This document shows positions 34,852-44,081 of a stretch of DNA of 55,404 nucleotides, piece by piece. The DNA comes from Deltaproteobacteria bacterium. GTDB lineage: Bacteria > Myxococcota_A > Polyangia > Haliangiales > Haliangiaceae. Each line of letters opens with the position of its first letter. The first letter of the stretch is position 1. The notes beneath the pieces were generated by a model. It had not been told where the DNA came from and searched no databases. It worked only from the letters and a program-made list of their open reading frames with translations. The translations under genes were made by a program, and so were the position numbers. Location of the stretch: the NCBI GenBank assembly GCA_021413675.1, contig JAIOQA010000470.1, forward strand, positions 1 to 55,404, written 5' to 3'.

Positions 34852-35826
34852 TCAGTGCTCGAACGGACAGAGCGCGGGCACGCCGGCGTGGCAGGTCTCC
34901 GTGCCCGAGCAGGTGTCGCCGAGCGCGGCGCGGTTCGAGCGCGAGCGGAAGACGTAGACCGCCTGCTGCACCAGCCGCGGCGAGCGCGCGGGCCAGTCGC
35001 TGCGGATCGCCCGCAGATCGATGTCCGCGGCGCGGTCGCGGAACCACGCCGCGCGCGCCTCGTAGGTGCGCGGGCCGCGCCGGCGCAGCGCATCGATCAC
35101 CCGGCCGACGTTGGCGTCGACGACGATCAGGTGGTTGCCGTCGATGCGCGGCCACCACGGCGTGAGCCCCGGCGCGAGCGCGGGCGTCGCCAGCGCCGAC
35201 ACGTACATCGTCGCGAGCTTCACGCCGATCCGGTAGATCTGCGCGATGCGGTCGACGAGGTAGTCGGCCGCCGCGGCCGGCGACGCCGTGCTGGCGACCG
35301 CGACGGTGGCGAGCGTGCGCAGCCCGCCGGCGTCCGCGACGTGCAGCCACGCCGAGGTCGCGAGCTTGCCCATGTCGCCCATGCGGCCGATCGCCATCGT
35401 CGTGTCCTTGACGTGGCACGCCGCCCGCGGCCGGTAGGTACACGTCGCGCGATCGCGCGCGAAGTCGCGGCGCACCGTGCAGCGATCGTCGAAGGCCTCC
35501 GCGTCGCGGGCCAGCGCGCAGCCGGCGTCGTCGACCAGCACCCGCAGCGTGCGGGTCGAGCCCATCGCCGCGGCCTGTGTGCGCGACATGCCGCGCTGGA
35601 TCGCCATGATGTCCACGTCGCGGCGCGACTGGTACATCGCCATCATCGTGAGCAGCCGGAACAGCGCGTCGTCGCGCCCCGCGGCCAGGCTCGCCGGCGC
35701 GATCGCGAAGTGCCCGACCCGCGCCGGGTCGCAGTAGAACGGCGTCTGCGCGCCGCCCTCCCACCGGTCGTAGGCCGTGCGCGCGTACCAGTCGACGATG
35801 TGCGTGAGGGCGGCGGCGGCGCGCAC
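34852..35826 (-). CDS. Cysteine-rich protein with possible HhH-GPD-like segment
   Basis: The 324-residue soluble protein has no signal peptide. Its centre (about residues 190-265) reads YLVDRIAQIYRIGVKLATMY, then IDGNHLIVVDANVGRVIDAL. That matches the helix-hairpin-helix, Gly/Pro loop and Asp of the base-excision glycosylase (HhH-GPD) superfamily, where GVGxKxA is followed by VDxHVxR. Near the C-terminus there is a cluster TCSGTETCHAGVPALC that could bind metal, at the place where EndoIII and MutY carry a [4Fe-4S] loop, although the spacing (C-x5-C-x7-C) differs. More cysteines are scattered in the first half. I do not recognise the exact family; a DNA repair role is inference. Confidence 0.6.
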   Translation of the reverse strand: MRAAAALTHIVDWYARTAYDRWEGGAQTPFYCDPARVGHFAIAPASLAAGRDDALFRLLTMMAMYQSRRDVDIMAIQRGMSRTQAAAMGSTRTLRVLVDDAGCALARDAEAFDDRCTVRRDFARDRATCTYRPRAACHVKDTTMAIGRMGDMGKLATSAWLHVADAGGLRTLATVAVASTASPAAAADYLVDRIAQIYRIGVKLATMYVSALATPALAPGLTPWWPRIDGNHLIVVDANVGRVIDALRRRGPRTYEARAAWFRDRAADIDLRAIRSDWPARSPRLVQQAVYVFRSRSNRAALGDTCSGTETCHAGVPALCPFEH

Positions 35827-35851
35827 GGGGCGAGGACCTTACGCCATCGCG

Positions 35852-37201
35852 TCAGTCGTCGTGCAGGTACAGCTGGCCGGCGATCGCGATCGCGCCGAGG
35901 TTGGGCTTGCCGCCGCAGGCGCGCAGGTAGAACGGGACGCGGGCGGTGCCGGCGGCGGAGGTGAGCACGAGGTGGTCGCCGGTGATCGCGTAGCGGCCGA
36001 CGCCGCTGGCGTGATCGCCGGCGGTGACGTCGTGGGCGCCGGTCGCGGTGTCGCTGGTGGTCGCGGCGACGCGGGTGCTGGTCGAGTAGCGGCCGTCGCG
36101 GGCAAACGCGTAGCGCGAGCTCGCGCTGGCCGAGAAGCTGGTGATCGGGCCTGGCGCGCTCGTGAACGAGGCCGCCTCCCAGGTGCCGTCGAGGGTGAGG
36201 CCCTCGGTATTCGCGACGGGGCACAGCACGTGGCCGTCGAGCTCGAGCGCGTCGTCGCGCACCGCGAGCTCGTCGGCGCGGCCGTCGGCGCGGGTGACCT
36301 GGATCGCGGCGGCGGTCGCGGTGTAGCGATCGGCCTTCCCCGCGACGCGCTGGAAGCGCGCGTCGAGATCGAGGTCGAGCGCCTCGTCCTCGTAGACGTA
36401 GCCGCGGGGATCGAAGATCCGGACCGTGTACTCGCCGAGGTTCCGGCCGAGGCCGAGGTACACGCCGGTGCGCGCGACGCCGGGCGTCGCCGGGGGCGGT
36501 GTCAGCACCTTGCTGCCGACGCGCACGCCCTGGTAGATCCCGTCGAGCACGCGCGCGACCGCCGGGTCGTCGTAGAGCGGCGCGTGCGCGATCGTGACGA
36601 TCGCGACCGCGGCGTCGCCGTCGGCGATCACGACCGCGCCGGCGACGATCGGCGCGCCATCGAGGGTCGCGGTCGCGGCGACGCCCCAGCTCGCGCCGCC
36701 CGGGATGGGCAGCGCGCGGCCCGGCCCGCGGATCGCGGCGCCCGGGATCTGCGCGACCAGGGTCTTGCCGGTGGCCTCGGCCAGGGCCCGGGCGCTGACC
36801 ACGGTCGCGGACCGCGGCGGGAAGGTCAGCTCCACGCGCGCGCGCCGGGCGCCATCGGCGAACGTGAAGCGGATCGTCGTGGTGTCGCCGGTCCGCTCGA
36901 GGCTCTGGCTCCACCGGCGATCGTCGATGCGCGGATAGATGAAGGTCGCGGTCGCGCCGGGCGCGCGGAAGAAGTCGGGAGCGAGCTGCGCGGGCGACGC
37001 GGCCGCGATCGCCGGGGGCGTGGCGCGTGGGCCGGGCGCGCTCGGCGCGGTGCCGGCTGGTGCGCTCGCGCCGGGCGTGCTCGCGGCGGGCGTGCTCGCG
37101 GCGGGCGCCGCGCTCGACTCGTGCGACGTGCCGCACGCCGCGAGCGCGAGCCCGAGGCACGCGCTCGCGATCCGGCGGTGCGGCAGCGATGATTCCCCCA
37201 T
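35852..37201 (-). CDS. Lipoprotein with Ala/Pro/Ser linker, unknown function
   Basis: The 449-residue product has a lipoprotein signal (RRIASACLGLALAAC), a 45-residue disordered linker built from AAPAASTPAASTPGAS-like repeats, and a strand-rich globular region. The last third contains WEAASFTSAPGPITSFSASA and SSRYAFARDGRYSTST, then ITGDHLVLTSAAGTARVPFY. This resembles a lipocalin-like 'response to treatment' domain of secreted bacterial proteins, but I cannot name the family. It follows the kelch-type lipoprotein gene with a 35-base gap on the same strand and may be co-transcribed with it. Confidence 0.7.
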   Translation of the reverse strand: MGESSLPHRRIASACLGLALAACGTSHESSAAPAASTPAASTPGASAPAGTAPSAPGPRATPPAIAAASPAQLAPDFFRAPGATATFIYPRIDDRRWSQSLERTGDTTTIRFTFADGARRARVELTFPPRSATVVSARALAEATGKTLVAQIPGAAIRGPGRALPIPGGASWGVAATATLDGAPIVAGAVVIADGDAAVAIVTIAHAPLYDDPAVARVLDGIYQGVRVGSKVLTPPPATPGVARTGVYLGLGRNLGEYTVRIFDPRGYVYEDEALDLDLDARFQRVAGKADRYTATAAAIQVTRADGRADELAVRDDALELDGHVLCPVANTEGLTLDGTWEAASFTSAPGPITSFSASASSRYAFARDGRYSTSTRVAATTSDTATGAHDVTAGDHASGVGRYAITGDHLVLTSAAGTARVPFYLRACGGKPNLGAIAIAGQLYLHDD

Positions 37202-37236
37202 CGGGTGATCATACACACCGCCGCGCCGGCTGCGGG

Positions 37237-38769
37237 TCAGCGGATGTTGACCGTGACCGGCGACGACGGCGTGCCGTTGGCGATCACCACCAGCTCGCTC
37301 GGGCCCTTCTCGGCGGTCGCGGGCACGTCGAACTTCGTCGAGCTCTCGGTGTCGCGGTCGATGCTCATCGACGTGTGATCGTGGGTCCGCGCGAAGACGA
37401 CGTGCCTGGTCTTGCGGTTGGTGATGCGGACCAGCGGGTAGTTGGTCGCGGCCTGGGCGTCGTCGCCGTAGGCCACGGCCTGCGACACGCCGTTCAGGCG
37501 CTCGCCGTGGAGCGTGTAGCTCGATCCGGCGCGCAGGCTGGTCGCGACCCACTCGATCTCGGGCGCGACGTCGTGCTGGCAGCCGGCGGGCGGCGTCGAC
37601 GTGTAGATCTCGATGTCCGCCGAGAAGTCGGTGGCGAACACCTCGCCGCTGGGCAGGAGCAGCAGGTTCTGGTGATAGGACGAGTTGAACGGGGCCGCCG
37701 GCGGACCCTCGACCTGCGTCAGCGTGGTGCCGTCGACCTCGAAGAAGTGCGTCGACGAGTTGAAGATCTCGGGGCTGGTCGCGACCAGGACGTGGCCGTT
37801 GGGCAGGAGCGTCGCCGGGCCGTCGGCGACGTCGAGCTGGCCCTCGCCGTCGATGATCGGGAAGTCGGGCGCCGAGGCCCAGGCCTTGGTGTGGGTGTCG
37901 TAGATCGCGTTGTGGCCGGTGGCGCCGAACACGATCACGGTGCCGTCGGGGCGCAGCACCGCGGGCCCGATCTCGTGCGAGCCACCGCCGTCGGCGTCGA
38001 GGTCCGCGAGCGGCACGATCGTGCTGCCGGCGCTGACCCACTTCGCGGGCTTCTTGCCGCGCGCCGGGATGTAGAGCTCGGACTCGGTCGGGTTGGCGGT
38101 GTTGCTGGCGTCGACCGTGAGCACGGTGCCGTCGGCGAGCAGGGTCCAGCCCTCCTCGTTGTTGCTGTCGGCCTTGCCGGTGAGGCCGGTCGGCGTCCAC
38201 GAGAGGGTCTTGGGATCGAGGAGCGCCGCCTCGGTCGAGCAGCAGTTGGCGAGCATGAACTGGCCGTTCGCGAGCACGACGCTCTGCGCGTCGCCGATCG
38301 TCTGCCAGCCGGCGGGCGGCGTGACCGTGGTCCACGTGTTGGTGACGGGATCGTAGATCGCGCCCTGGTTGCTCCACGCCGGGTTGAAGTCGAGGTACTC
38401 GCCGCCCTCGATGATCACGCGGCCGTCGGGCAGCACCGCCGAGGCGAAGTACAGCGGCGCGTAGCCGCCGGGCATCGACGCGAGCTGCGACCAGGTGCCG
38501 TTGATGTAGCTGCCCGACGCGTCGGGCGTCAGCCGCCACCAGTTGGGCGTGCCGACGTCCTGCACCATCAGCGTGCCGTCGGTGAGGAGCAGCGCGACGC
38601 CGGCGCCGAACGGCGCCTGGTTGACGAGCGGCTGCCAGGTCGGCGCGGGCGCCGGCGCGGCGGTCACCGCCTCATCGGCGGTGCCGGTGTCGAGGTCGGC
38701 CTCGTCACCGGTGGTGACGCACGCGGACAGGGCAAACGCAGCGGCATAGATCGTTCTCTTCAGCGACAT
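37237..38769 (-). CDS. Kelch/galactose-oxidase-like lipoprotein
   Basis: The 510-residue product has a lipobox (AAAFALSAC). The seven-bladed propeller (about residues 45-395) has kelch-like units: YFASAVLPDGRVIIEGGEY, ILDPxTxxWTxxTP-type strands (IYDPVTNTWTTVTPPAG) and LLPSGEVFATDFSADIEIYT. A C-terminal DUF1929/galactose-oxidase-type beta-sandwich follows (IEWVATSLRAGSSYTLHG, RLNGVSQAVAYGDDAQAATN, YPLVRITNRKTRHVVFARTH). In galactose oxidase a Cys-Tyr cofactor and Tyr/His ligands bind copper. HHxYH-type ligands may be represented by FNSSYHQNLLLL and by the C-terminal ARTHDHTSMS, but I cannot confirm an active copper site. It is surface or periplasmic. Confidence 0.82.
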   Translation of the reverse strand: MSLKRTIYAAAFALSACVTTGDEADLDTGTADEAVTAAPAPAPTWQPLVNQAPFGAGVALLLTDGTLMVQDVGTPNWWRLTPDASGSYINGTWSQLASMPGGYAPLYFASAVLPDGRVIIEGGEYLDFNPAWSNQGAIYDPVTNTWTTVTPPAGWQTIGDAQSVVLANGQFMLANCCSTEAALLDPKTLSWTPTGLTGKADSNNEEGWTLLADGTVLTVDASNTANPTESELYIPARGKKPAKWVSAGSTIVPLADLDADGGGSHEIGPAVLRPDGTVIVFGATGHNAIYDTHTKAWASAPDFPIIDGEGQLDVADGPATLLPNGHVLVATSPEIFNSSTHFFEVDGTTLTQVEGPPAAPFNSSYHQNLLLLPSGEVFATDFSADIEIYTSTPPAGCQHDVAPEIEWVATSLRAGSSYTLHGERLNGVSQAVAYGDDAQAATNYPLVRITNRKTRHVVFARTHDHTSMSIDRDTESSTKFDVPATAEKGPSELVVIANGTPSSPVTVNIR

Positions 38770-39002
38770 CGCTTCTCCTCGGTAGACGGATCCTCACGTA
38801 GTCGATCGCGTCGGCGCGTCGCCAGCGATCGGCGCGCGGCGTCCGCACCCTGCCCATCGCTGCCACCGGGCGCGTGATCGGCGTCCCGGCGGGTGGCGGT
38901 CAGCGCCGCGTGCCGCCGCGCGCCGAGCGGGAAGATCGGGCGCGGCGTCCGTCTCTCCGGGCAGACGCCTGGATGGACCGGGCGACGACAGGAGCAACAG
39001 CG
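38770..39002. promoter_or_regulatory. Divergent intergenic region
   Basis: These 233 bases lie between the kelch lipoprotein gene (minus) and the small cysteine-rich secreted protein gene (plus). No open frame with a credible start is seen. It should hold both promoters. Confidence 0.3.
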
Positions 39003-39347
39003 ATGATGCGCATGATGATGGTGGCGGTCGTGGGGATGGCGGCGATGGTCTCGATCGCGGCGGCGAGCGCACCGGCGACCGTGCCGGGGGACGCGCCCGC
39101 GGACGCGGCGCTGCGGATGGACGACGACTCCGATCCGCCGACCGCGGCGGTGCCGTTCCGGGCCTCGGGTCTTCACACCTGCTCGGAGGCGGGCACCGAC
39201 TTCACCTTCACCTGCCGGGTGTCGGGCGAGCTCTTCAAGACCTGCGCGGAGGCGGAGGCGACGCTCTCGGCCGACGATTGCTGCCCGCGCAAGAAGGCGG
39301 GCGCGGCGTCGACGGAGTTCAACATGGAGCACTGCACGCCGCGCTGA
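39003..39347 (+). CDS. Small secreted cysteine-rich protein
   Basis: The 114-residue frame begins MMRMMMVAVVGMAAMVSIAA, a Met-rich signal peptide with cleavage probably after AAASA. It has six cysteines in the mature part (HTCSEA, FTCRVS, KTCAEA, DDCCPR, EHCTPR), enough for three disulfides. A GGAG lies about 10 bases upstream. No family is recognised. The size and disulfide content fit a secreted effector, inhibitor or structural mini-protein. Confidence 0.65.
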   Translation: MMRMMMVAVVGMAAMVSIAAASAPATVPGDAPADAALRMDDDSDPPTAAVPFRASGLHTCSEAGTDFTFTCRVSGELFKTCAEAEATLSADDCCPRKKAGAASTEFNMEHCTPR

Positions 39348-39499
39348 CGGCGCGAAGGTCGCGCTTGACTCGCTGACGCCGATCGGGCACAGAAAAGCCT
39401 GCGGTGGGCCGCCGGGGTCGATGGGTTCGATGCGAACCTTCCCCTTGCCCGTCGCGCTCCTGGCGCGCGATCGCGCGCCACCCGCAGGGGATGCTCGTC

Positions 39500-40501
39500 A
39501 TGCAGCGCAAGCTCGTCTCGATCCAGCTCATCGATTCTCTCGCTCCGATCGCCGGCGCCGACGCGATCGACCAGGCCCGCGTCATGGGCTGGACCGTGGT
39601 GGTCAAGAAGGGCGAGTTCGCGCCGGGCGACCGGTGCGTCTTCTTCGAGATCGACAGCGTCTTGCCCGACGGCGCGCCGTGGGCGGAGTTCCTGCGCACG
39701 CGCGGGTTCCGCGTGCGCACGGTCAAGCTGCGCGGCGTGCTCTCGCAGGGGCTCGCGCTGCCGGTCGCGATCCTCGGCGACGGTCCGGTGCCCGAGGTCG
39801 GCACCGAGGTCAGTGAGCCGCTCGGCGTCACCAAGTTCGAGGCGGTGCTGCCCGACGCGCGCGAGATCGCCGGGCCGTTCCCGACGCGCGTGCCCAAGAC
39901 CGACGAGATCCGGCTGCAGTCGGCGCTCGGCGTGCTCGACGAGATCCGCGGGCGCGAGTTCTACGTCACGACCAAGCTCGACGGCGCGTCGGCGACGTAC
40001 TACCGCGACCTCGACGGCGCGCTGGTCGCGTGCTCGCGCAACTGGGCGCTCGCCCCGGGCGAGAACCACGTCTGGCGGATCGCGGAGCAGCACCAGCTCG
40101 CGACCCGGCTGCCGATCGGGCTCGCGATCCAGGGCGAGCTCTGCGGACCGGGCATCCAGAAGAACCGGCTGGGCCTGCCCGAGCTGACCTGGTTCTGCTT
40201 CTCGATCTACGACGTGCGGGCTGGGCGCTTCCACGCGATCGACGAGATGATCGCGTGCTGCGCGGACCTCGGGCTGCCGACGGTGCCGATCGAGCAGGAC
40301 GTGCGCGGCGACGCCGCGGCGGCCTACGTCCACACCCTCGACGGCTGGCTCGAGGCCGCGCGCGGCCGCTACCCGGGCACGAAGAACAACAAGGAGGGCA
40401 TCGTCATCCGGCCCCGGGTCGAGGCCCGATCGGAGGCGCTGGGCGGGCGGCTGTCGTTCAAGGTCATCAACAACGACTTCCTGCTCAAGGACGAGGACTA
40501 G
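39500..40501 (+). CDS. RNA ligase, DRB0094 (Rnl5) family
   Basis: The 333-residue protein matches the Deinococcus DraRnl type of ATP-dependent RNA ligase, which has an N-terminal OB domain and a C-terminal nucleotidyltransferase. Seen are VMGWTVVVKKGEFAPGDRCV and FFEIDSVLPDGAPWAEFL in the OB part. The adenylylated Lys motif is TTKLDGASATYY (about residue 160). Further motifs are IAIQGELCGPGI-type IAIQGE (motif III), FSIYDV (IIIa), EGIVIRP (IV) and SFKVINNDFLLK (V). It seals 3'-OH/5'-PO4 nicks in RNA. ATG 39500 is preferred, with AGGGG nine bases upstream; ATG 39491 is also possible. It appears alone, with no RtcB, kinase-phosphatase or toxin beside it, so its substrate is unknown. Confidence 0.88.
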   Translation: MQRKLVSIQLIDSLAPIAGADAIDQARVMGWTVVVKKGEFAPGDRCVFFEIDSVLPDGAPWAEFLRTRGFRVRTVKLRGVLSQGLALPVAILGDGPVPEVGTEVSEPLGVTKFEAVLPDAREIAGPFPTRVPKTDEIRLQSALGVLDEIRGREFYVTTKLDGASATYYRDLDGALVACSRNWALAPGENHVWRIAEQHQLATRLPIGLAIQGELCGPGIQKNRLGLPELTWFCFSIYDVRAGRFHAIDEMIACCADLGLPTVPIEQDVRGDAAAAYVHTLDGWLEAARGRYPGTKNNKEGIVIRPRVEARSEALGGRLSFKVINNDFLLKDED

Positions 40502-40628
40502 CCCCGACAGGTTTCGCGACGAGATCCGCAAGACCTGCGCGTGATCGCCACGGTTCGCGCACGGCGCGCGCGAGATGCGCGATCGCGCGCGGGCGGCCCG
40601 GGCACTGGACTTGCGTGTCGCAGGTCTC

Positions 40629-41976
40629 GTGCCCGAACGCCAGACCATCATCGAGCCGTTCAAGATCAAGGTCGTCGAGCCGCTGCCGCAGCTGACCCGC
40701 GCCGAGCGCGCGCGCGAGCTGGAGGCGGCCGGCTGGAACCTGTTCCTGGTGCCCGCGCGTCGGGTGACGTTCGACTTCCTGACCGACTCGGGCACCACCG
40801 CGATGAGCGCCGCGCAGTGGGCCGCGATGATGATCGCGGACGAGAGCTACGCCGGATCGCGCAGCTTCGAGGCGCTCGAGGCCACGGTCCGGCGCGTGAC
40901 CGGGTTCCGCTACATCATCCCGACCCACCAGGGCCGCGCGGCCGAGCACCTGCTGTTCTCGATGCTGGTCCGGCCGGGCTCGATCGTGCCGTCGAACAAC
41001 CACTTCGACACGACCCGCGCCAACATCGAGCAGCTCGGCGGCGAGGCGGTCGATCTGGTCTGCGCCGAGGCCCGGGACGCGCGCAGCGCCGCGCCGTTCA
41101 AGGGCAACCTCGACGTCGAGCGGCTCGACGAGCTGTGCCGGCGCGAGCGCGATCGCATCCCGCTCGGGATGATCACGATCACCAACAACGCCGGCGGCGG
41201 CCAGCCGGTGTCGCTCGCCAACCTGCGCGCGGTGGCCGAGGTCTACCGGCGCTACGACATCCCTTTCATCATCGACGCCTGCCGGTTCGCCGAGAACGCG
41301 TGGTTCATCAAGCGGCGCGAGCCCGAGAACGCGAAGCGCGCGGTCCGCGCGATCGCGCGCGAGGTGTTCGACCTCGCCGACGGCTGCATGATGAGCGGCA
41401 AGAAGGACGGCATGGTCAACATCGGCGGGTTCATCGCGCTGCGCAGCGATGCCTGGGTGCCGCGGCTGCGCAGCGGGCTGATCCTGACCGAGGGCTTCCC
41501 GACCTACGGCGGCATGGCCGCGCGCGACATGGAGGCGTTCGCGGTCGGCATCGACGAGGCGCTCGAGGAGCCGTACCTCGCGTATCGCGAGGCGGTCGCG
41601 GCCTACGTGGCCAGCGGCCTCGAGCGGATCGGCATGCCGGTGATGCAGCCGCCGGGCGCGCACGCGGTCTACCTCGACGCCGGCGCGCTCCTGCCCGACG
41701 TGCCGCCCGCGAGCTATCCCGGCCAGGCGCTGGTCGCGTCGCTGTACCTGATCGCGGGCGTGCGCGGCTGCGAGGTCGGCTCCGTGATGTTCGGCAAGCA
41801 CCTGGCCGGGACGTTCGTCCCGGCGGCGCGCGAGCTGGTGCGGCTCGCGTTCCCGCGCCGGGTCTACACCCAGGCGCACATGGACTACGTGATCGAGGCG
41901 ACCGCCGAGGTCGTGGCCGGCCGCGGCGACCTGCGCGGCATGCGGATCGTCGAGGAGCCGCCGTTCCTGCGCCACT

Positions 41977-42002
<26 letters not shown>
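40629..42002 (+). CDS. tnaA: Tryptophanase
   Basis: The 457-residue (GTG start) PLP beta-eliminating lyase converts L-tryptophan to indole, pyruvate and ammonia. Typical blocks are FLTDSGTTAMS, IPTHQGRAAEHLL, SNNHFDTTRANIEQ, GGGQPVSLANLRAV, the PLP Lys region MSGKKDGMVNIGGF, EGFPTYGGMAARDMEA and LRHFTAKF. It looks overall like tyrosine phenol-lyase. However, the positions that separate the two enzymes carry the tryptophanase residues: Asp in HFDTT (Thr in TPL) and His in LRHFTA (Phe in TPL). GTG 40629 gives the usual N-terminus just before IIEPF; ATG 40575 would add 18 residues. No tnaC leader or tnaB permease is adjacent. Confidence 0.87.
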
Positions 42003-42372
<370 letters not shown>

Positions 42373-42518
42373 CGTCTTGTCGCCCGCCCTCCACCTCGCA
42401 CCATAGGGGCAACGATCGGCGGTTGTCACGCAATCGTCGTCGGGCCTCACGCTCGTGCAGGCTCGGTCACTCACCCCGTTCGGGTGACCCGCGCGGATCG
42501 AATGCTAGGCTGCGAATC

Positions 42519-44006
42519 GTGCTGACACGTCGGAACTTCGTCGCGGGCTCGCTCGCCTCGCTCGCTGGCGCGTGCGTTCGTGCGCCCGCCGTGCGGCTGC
42601 CGCTGCCGCAGATCACCCACGGCGTCCAGAGCGGCGACGTCGGCGGTGGCGGCGCGCTGGTCTGGGCGCGCTGCGACGAGCCGGCGCGGATGATCGTCGA
42701 GTGGGACACGACCGCGAGGTTCGCGCAGCCGCGCCGCGTCCGCGGCCCGCTGGTCGCGCCCGCCGGTGATCTGGCCGGCGTCGCCGCGCTGACCGCGCTG
42801 CCCGATGGTCAGACGATCTCGTACCGCGTGCGGTTCGAGCGCGAGGCCGCGCGCGGCGCGAGCCCGTGGGTGACCGGGCGGTTCGCCACGCCGCGCGCCG
42901 ATCGCCTGCGCGTCGCCTGGACCGGCGACACCTGCGGCCAGGGCTATGGCCGCAACCCCGACTGGGGCGGGCTGCGCGGGTTCGCGGCGCTGCGCGCGGC
43001 CGAGCCCTCGCTGTTCATCAACTCGGGCGATCTGATCTACGGCGACAACCCGATCCTTCCCGAACAGGCGATGCCCGACGGCCGCATCTGGCGCAACGTC
43101 TCGAACCCGACGGTCGCGCGCGTCGCCGAGTCGCTCGACGATTTCCGCGCGCGCTTCGCCTACAACTTCGAGGACGATCACCTGCGCGCGTTCGCCGCCG
43201 AGGTGCCGGTGATCGCGCAGTGGGACGATCACGAGACCCACAACAACTGGTGGCCGGGCCAGCGCCTCGACGACGATCGCTACACCGAGCGCTCGATCGA
43301 CACGCTCGCGGGGCGCGCCCGCCAGGCCGCGTTCGAGTGGTATCCGATCACGCGCGGGCCGGTGAACCGCGTCATCCACCACGGCCCGCTGCTCGACGTG
43401 ATCGTCGTCGACTGCCGGCCGTTCCGCACGCCCAACGACGCCAACCGTGGCGCCACCGGCGCGATGCTCGGCGCCGCGCAGGCGGCGTGGCTGCGCGACG
43501 CGCTGATCGGCTCGCGCGCGCGCTGGAAGATCGTCGCGATCGATCAGCCGTTCACGATCGCGATCGCCGATGGCGACGCGCAGGAGGGCTTCGCCAACGC
43601 CGACGACGGGCCGCCGCTCGGGCGCGAGCGCGAGCTGGCCGGGGTGCTGGCCGCGCTGCGGGCGGCGCGCGTCAAGAACGTCGTCTGGGTCACCGCCGAC
43701 GTGCACTTCGCCGCCGCCCACCGCTGCGATCCCGCGCGCGCCGGGTTCACAGACTTCGATCCGTGCTGGCAGTTCATCGCCGGGCCGATCCACGCCGGCA
43801 CGTTCCGCTCGGGCCCGCTCGATCGCACGTTCGGCCCCGAGGTCGCGTTCGAGTGGATGCCCGCGCCCGACACCAACAACCTGCCGCCGTGGGATGGCCT
43901 GCAGAGCTTCGGGACGATCGACGTGACCCGTGACGCGCTCGGCGTGGCGCTGGTCGGGATCGACGGCGTCGCGCGGTACGAGGTCGACGTGCCGTGGATC
44001 GGGTAG
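42519..44006 (+). CDS. Alkaline phosphatase D (PhoD) family protein
   Basis: The 495-residue (GTG start) protein begins VLTRRNFVAGSLASLAGAC, a twin-arginine signal that also ends in a lipobox, so it is probably a Tat-exported lipoprotein. PhoD blocks follow: ITHGVQSGDVGGGGALVWAR, LRVAWTGDTCGQGYG, LFINSGDLIYGDNP, AQWDDHETHNNW, FEWYPI, DVIVVDCRPFRTPND, WVTADVHFAAAH. The Cys after TGD and the Asp/His residues are ligands of the Fe-Ca centre of the family. It should hydrolyse phosphodiesters or phosphomonoesters outside the cytoplasm and serve phosphate scavenging. There is no PhoB box that I can identify. Confidence 0.88.
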   Translation: MLTRRNFVAGSLASLAGACVRAPAVRLPLPQITHGVQSGDVGGGGALVWARCDEPARMIVEWDTTARFAQPRRVRGPLVAPAGDLAGVAALTALPDGQTISYRVRFEREAARGASPWVTGRFATPRADRLRVAWTGDTCGQGYGRNPDWGGLRGFAALRAAEPSLFINSGDLIYGDNPILPEQAMPDGRIWRNVSNPTVARVAESLDDFRARFAYNFEDDHLRAFAAEVPVIAQWDDHETHNNWWPGQRLDDDRYTERSIDTLAGRARQAAFEWYPITRGPVNRVIHHGPLLDVIVVDCRPFRTPNDANRGATGAMLGAAQAAWLRDALIGSRARWKIVAIDQPFTIAIADGDAQEGFANADDGPPLGRERELAGVLAALRAARVKNVVWVTADVHFAAAHRCDPARAGFTDFDPCWQFIAGPIHAGTFRSGPLDRTFGPEVAFEWMPAPDTNNLPPWDGLQSFGTIDVTRDALGVALVGIDGVARYEVDVPWIG

Positions 44007-44081
44007 GCAGCCTGGCTGCGTGAAGAACTGTGTACGTGGGCGCCGCGGCGCGCGCGCCTGTCTACACTGGGGGCAGCCTCG

